Source: Candidatus Poseidoniaceae archaeon (GTDB lineage: Archaea > Thermoplasmatota > Poseidoniia > Poseidoniales > Poseidoniaceae). Taken from it: a stretch of DNA of 7,601 nucleotides. The notes below the pieces were generated by a model. The model saw only the letters and a list, made by a program, of their open reading frames with translations, ran no database searches and was not told the DNA's origin. Each line of letters opens with the position of its first letter. Position 1 is the first letter of the stretch. The stretch spans positions 1-7,601 of the forward strand of contig DUKP01000183.1 in assembly GCA_013329295.1 (NCBI GenBank), in the 5' to 3' direction. Position numbers and translations under genes: made by a program. This document shows, one piece after another, positions 6,532 through 7,601 of this stretch.

Positions 6532-6714
6532 TTAATTCGACTTGGCTTTCCTCTTCGAAACTTTTTCCGGGCCCATCCATTCTCTGTGAGGTTTTACTTC
6601 TTGGCCTGAATGTCCTGGAATTGGACAATATTTGCCCGAACGACACCGAGAGCAATTTTCCTTCGGTGGAAGTTCTACGGTCTTACGAAGACGGCCGTAC
6701 TTCCTTCTAGGCAT
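6532..6714 (-). CDS. 60-residue basic Cys/His mini-protein (possible zinc-binding)
   Basis: This small protein starts at ATG 6714 with a strongly basic N-terminus (MPRRKYGRLRK). The central motif NCSRCRSGKYCPIPGH gives C21, C24, C30 and H35, spaced C-x2-C-x5-C-x4-H, which could hold one zinc ion; H43 is a spare ligand. The C-terminus is Lys-rich (KVSKRKAKSN). It is likely a real gene because it fills the space exactly between the convergent xer stop (2 bp away) and the HhH gene stop (41 bp away), and because its Cys/His arrangement is orderly. Its position 41 bp downstream of the HhH/H1-like gene on the same strand suggests co-transcription and perhaps a nucleic-acid or ribosome-related role. 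I recognise no family. No clear ribosome-binding site precedes the ATG. Confidence 0.65.
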   Translation of the reverse strand: MPRRKYGRLRKTVELPPKENCSRCRSGKYCPIPGHSGQEVKPHREWMGPEKVSKRKAKSN

Positions 6715-6755
6715 GATTTGACAAAGTACACTCGGTCTTTGAACAATTCGCGGAA

Positions 6756-7259
6756 TTATTTCTTAGCGTTCTTAAACCAAGACAATGACGATAATGGCGT
6801 GTTCCTTGAAGGACCTATTTTGCCATCTTTCGGCTTTGATTTGGCCTTTGGTTTGGCTTTGGACTTAGCCTTAGCTGCCAAATTCTTGGCTTTCTCTGAA
6901 GTTTTCTTTGCAGCTGCTGTAGTTGCTGTTTTTGCTTTGGAAGCGGTAGCTTTAGCCTTAGCAGGGGCTTTCTTAGCAGCCGCTTTTGCTTTTGCTGGTG
7001 CTGCCTTGGCTGCTTTCTTTGCCGCAGTAGCGGTTTTCTTTGTCGCTTGAGATGCTTTGTCAAGTTTCTTTGCTGCCGCAGCAACTTTCTTTGCTAATGC
7101 TGCTTGAATACCTGCTTTTACTAATTTTGTCGCTCCAGCAGCAGCGACTTTAGATACTGTGTCAAGTTTAGCGGCGACTAACTTCTTTGCAGTAGCAGCA
7201 CCGACTCCCGGAATTGCAGTTAACTTACTTGCCTTCGAACCTTTCGTAGTCGAACTCAT
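6756..7259 (-). CDS. Helix-hairpin-helix protein with Lys/Ala-rich histone H1-like tail
   Basis: Residues about 12-65 form a helix-hairpin-helix pair (LTAIPGVGAATAKKLVAAKL, then SKVAAAGATKLVKAGI and a further helix). This is the fold that contacts the DNA backbone non-specifically in repair proteins and topoisomerases. Residues about 65-145 are almost only Lys, Ala, Pro, Ser and Thr, with AKKA, KAKA and KPKAK units like the tails of eukaryotic histone H1 or bacterial Hc1/AlgP-type proteins, followed by a short end (SSLSWFKNAKK). The protein should be strongly positive, disordered in the tail and DNA-bound, consistent with a nucleoid-associated role; this is inferred from composition. ATG 7259 has AGGTGA 4 nt upstream and is preferred to the GTG at 7274. 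The repetitive sequence produces a long open frame on the opposite strand, which is an artefact. Confidence 0.85.
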   Translation of the reverse strand: MSSTTKGSKASKLTAIPGVGAATAKKLVAAKLDTVSKVAAAGATKLVKAGIQAALAKKVAAAAKKLDKASQATKKTATAAKKAAKAAPAKAKAAAKKAPAKAKATASKAKTATTAAAKKTSEKAKNLAAKAKSKAKPKAKSKPKDGKIGPSRNTPLSSLSWFKNAKK

Positions 7260-7263
7260 GGTT

Positions 7264-7269
7264 TCACCT
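7264..7269 (-). promoter_or_regulatory. Ribosome-binding site (AGGTGA) of the HhH/H1-like gene
   Basis: AGGTGA on the minus strand is separated by AACC from ATG 7259, which makes it the clearest Shine-Dalgarno sequence in the window. It fixes this start over the GTG at 7274. Confidence 0.65.
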
Positions 7270-7311
7270 AACACGGGAGAAAAGAAGTGACTAATGAATT
7301 CTTGCTCTTGA

Positions 7312-7321
7312 GGATATTTTT
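7312..7321 (-). promoter_or_regulatory. TATA-like element in the divergent promoter of the HhH gene
   Basis: The minus strand reads AAAAATATCC. Initiation about 26 bp downstream (near 7291) would leave a leader of about 31 nt carrying the AGGTGA site. Read on the plus strand (GGATATTTTT), the same AT-rich patch could serve the divergent gene, with initiation near 7341 and a leader of about 19 nt to ATG 7360. By-eye assignment. Confidence 0.35.
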
Positions 7322-7359
7322 CCGTTTACTTCATGTTTGTTGAATTGTTCACCTATGCT

Positions 7360-7601
7360 ATGGCCGAGTATTCTAACAACGGAAATGTTGTATTGCTCGG
7401 CCAAGTCACTAAAGCAAAATCGAATCATAGAGTTGAGAAATCAACTCGACTCCTGCGTAATCAGCGGTTTCCCGGAAATAGTGATGTGGTATACTTAGGG
7501 AATATTGCTTCAGCAATAATTGCTGCTTTAGAATCACCGGACACTCCTGAATTCATTGAACTACCTGCCTACAATGAACAGAAATGGAAACTAAAAACTG
7601 T
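7360..7601 (+). CDS. Unrecognised protein, N-terminal part only (runs off right edge)
   Basis: An open plus-strand frame continues to the end of the window without a stop. From ATG 7360 it reads MAEYSNNGNVVLLGQVTKAK and continues with a basic stretch (HRVEKSTRLLRNQRFPG), a hydrophobic alternating segment (SDVVYLGNIASAIIAAL) and ELPAYNEQKWKLKT. No signal peptide or membrane helix is evident in the 80 visible residues and I recognise no family. An in-frame ATG at 7333 would add MFVELFTYA. ATG 7360 fits the predicted transcript start better, but neither start has a ribosome-binding site. The gene is divergent from the HhH/H1-like gene, with 100 bp between starts. The reading frame is credible because it is open for all 270 bases and sits head to head with a promoter region. 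Confidence 0.6.
   Translation, partial: MAEYSNNGNVVLLGQVTKAKSNHRVEKSTRLLRNQRFPGNSDVVYLGNIASAIIAALESPDTPEFIELPAYNEQKWKLKT
7430..7447 (+). repeat. Perfect 7-bp inverted repeat with GAAA loop inside the partial gene
   Basis: GAGTTGA and its exact complement TCAACTC flank GAAA, giving a potential RNA hairpin with a GNRA tetraloop. It lies 70 nt into the coding sequence of the right-edge gene. Confidence 0.5.

Noticed and set aside
6610..7050. Plus-strand open frame encoding an Ala/Phe/Leu-rich 146-residue product
   Set aside because: It is the antisense of the Lys/Ala-rich tail, whose codons have few complementary stops. It has no start context and overlaps two better-supported genes.
7511..7525. 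15-bp odd palindrome CAGCAATAATTGCTG
   Set aside because: It lies within coding sequence for Ser-Ala-Ile-Ile-Ala and is easily explained by GCA/ATA/ATT/GCT codons. Arms with a one-base centre do not form a usable hairpin.

Overview
The window looks like a piece of a planktonic archaeal chromosome, most plausibly a marine Euryarchaeote of the Marine Group II / Poseidoniales type. This placement is inferred from the gene set, because no rRNA or tRNA is present. Supporting signs are moderately AT-rich DNA, dense gene packing, a RimK-like ATP-grasp ligase, an archaeal Xer recombinase, cell-surface proteins with a thrombospondin type 3-like calcium motif and many N-glycosylation sequons, a SAP-domain membrane protein, and a Lys/Ala-rich histone H1-like DNA-binding protein. 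Some genes have a GGTGA ribosome-binding site 4-5 nt before the start and others have none, which suits the mixed leadered/leaderless expression of such archaea.

Layout. Left part, minus strand: a SAP-domain single-pass membrane protein that runs off the left edge (1-545), and upstream of it a two-TM membrane protein with a Pro/Gly-rich cytoplasmic tail (639-1745). A 97-bp divergent promoter region separates these from three plus-strand genes: a RimK-type L-glutamate ligase with an added C-terminal RCK_C/TrkA-C-like domain (1843-3039), a large secreted, C-terminally anchored surface protein (3086-5329), and a complete Xer tyrosine recombinase (5441-6529). On the far right, minus strand, a helix-hairpin-helix protein with a histone H1-like tail (6756-7259) is followed by a 60-residue Cys/His mini-protein (6532-6714) that meets xer tail to tail. 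A divergent, unrecognised gene leaves the right edge (7360-7601).

The most striking element is a 73% GC block (5388-5439) in the leader of the xer gene. It folds by eye into three consecutive perfect hairpins, two capped by cUNCGg tetraloops (UCCG and UACG) and the third by a GNRA tetraloop (GUGA). The third loop carries the xer ribosome-binding site, and flanking bases can pair to enclose all three hairpins. I read this as a candidate cis-acting structured RNA controlling the recombinase. Other points of interest are the RimK-RCK_C fusion, a short GNGY..R.M.D motif shared by the predicted cytoplasmic tails of two otherwise unrelated membrane proteins, and three nucleic-acid-related proteins (SAP, Xer, HhH/H1-like) in one neighbourhood. 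I see no CRISPR array, insertion sequence, tRNA or rRNA. There is no gene-free stretch longer than about 110 bases.
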